Positions 29,962-30,278 of a stretch of 30,278 nucleotides of DNA are shown piece by piece. Numbering within the stretch: the stretch's first letter is position 1; every line of letters begins with the position of its first letter. The notes below the pieces were generated by a model. That model had not been told where the DNA came from and did no database searches. It worked only from the letters and a program-made list of their open reading frames with translations. Source of the stretch: a virus. The stretch lies in IMG/VR virus record IMGVR_UViG_3300032291_001802, positions 1 through 30,278 of that record; one strand, written 5' to 3'. The translations under genes and the position numbers were made by a program.

Positions 29962-30278
29962 ATGCTATCTATAAGACAGGATCAGGAAGAAAACCAAAAC
30001 GTAGCACAAGCTCCAACGCTAGGAAGAACGGCAGGATCAATCTCGCAGGGTGGAGGGACTGGACAGAGAAGAAACGTGTCTCAAAGAGGGAGCGGGTTCA
30101 CCAACCTACAGCAGTATGTCACAGCAAACGAAAACAATGCTAATCCTGAAATAGTAAGACAAAGAACAACACAAGCAGGGACTGGACTACAACAGGCACA
30201 AACTGGATTTGAAAACGTAGCACAACAAGCCAGAACAGGACTACAGGGAATTCAGGGAGTCAATACTTTTGTTAGGAA
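29962..30278 (+). CDS. Ejection/internal virion protein candidate, 5' part (continues at base 1)
   Basis: ATG 29962 has AGGA (29951-29954) upstream and opens a frame that is still open at the window end. Bases 30156-30278 equal 1-123, so the gene continues in frame to the stop at 1142-1144 (445 residues in all). The new N-terminal part (MLSIRQDQEENQNVAQAPTL, then a G/Q/R/S-rich stretch) is soluble and low-complexity. This was the missing start of the gene described at 1-1144. Confidence 0.88.
   Translation, partial: MLSIRQDQEENQNVAQAPTLGRTAGSISQGGGTGQRRNVSQRGSGFTNLQQYVTANENNANPEIVRQRTTQAGTGLQQAQTGFENVAQQARTGLQGIQGVNTFVR
30156..30278. repeat. Terminal overlap, right copy (same as 1-123)
   Basis: These 123 bases are identical to bases 1-123. 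They lie inside a protein-coding gene whose frame continues across the junction. They should be counted once in a 30155-bp circular map. Confidence 0.97.

Noticed and set aside
1-30278. CRISPR array, tRNA, integrase or DNA polymerase
   Set aside because: No regular repeat-spacer pattern, no cloverleaf with a TTC loop, and no catalytic motifs for these enzymes were seen in any likely gene.

Overview
This window is a complete, A+T-rich genome of a short-tailed (podovirus-type) dsDNA bacteriophage, cut open at an arbitrary point. Bases 1-123 are repeated exactly at 30156-30278. One reading frame runs through that repeat: the gene that starts at 29962 continues at 1-1144. The unique circle is therefore 30155 bp. 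The host is not identifiable from sequence alone. A spanin with an N-terminal lipobox and a C-terminal membrane segment implies a host with an outer membrane. UGA is a normal stop, so the code is standard.

Layout. (1) Virion ejection proteins: the wrapped gene 29962->1144, then 1144-2166, 2176-3276, 3278-5005 and 5210-5668. (2) Lysis cassette: holin candidate (5665), C39-like cysteine peptidase as endolysin candidate (5886), one-piece spanin (6473). (3) The only leftward genes: a small helix-turn-helix protein (6832-7026) and a multi-span membrane protein (7090-7590), divergent from the early genes across a 145-bp region with helically phased T-tracts and a good promoter. (4) Rightward early operon 7736-11125: small unknown proteins, a candidate ssDNA-annealing protein, a YopX protein and a YopX-like relative. 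A hammerhead self-cleaving ribozyme (8033-8085) lies between its first two genes. (5) A structured intergenic region (11126-11298) with two hairpins whose loops are complementary, then a promoter with a dyad for a Rha-like regulator. (6) Replication: a lambda O-like initiator (12081-13403) with five 17-bp iterons and an A-rich tract inside its own coding sequence, followed by flavin-dependent thymidylate synthase ThyX. (7) Fourteen tightly overlapping small genes (14101-17792), including membrane microproteins, a PD-(D/E)XK nuclease-like protein, a GNAT-like protein and a candidate small terminase. (8) Morphogenesis: large terminase, portal, scaffold, major capsid protein behind its own terminator/promoter/leader, fibre and fibre chaperone, small basic proteins, adaptor, nozzle, and back into the ejection proteins.

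How it works together. I see no DNA polymerase, helicase, RNA polymerase or integrase. Replication most likely starts at the iterons through the O-like protein and then uses host helicase and polymerase. ThyX supports dTMP supply. Late genes package DNA through TerL and portal into a coat with an inserted beta-domain. The most noteworthy findings are the hammerhead ribozyme, the kissing-hairpin element, the intragenic origin, and the TTGA stop/start overlaps.
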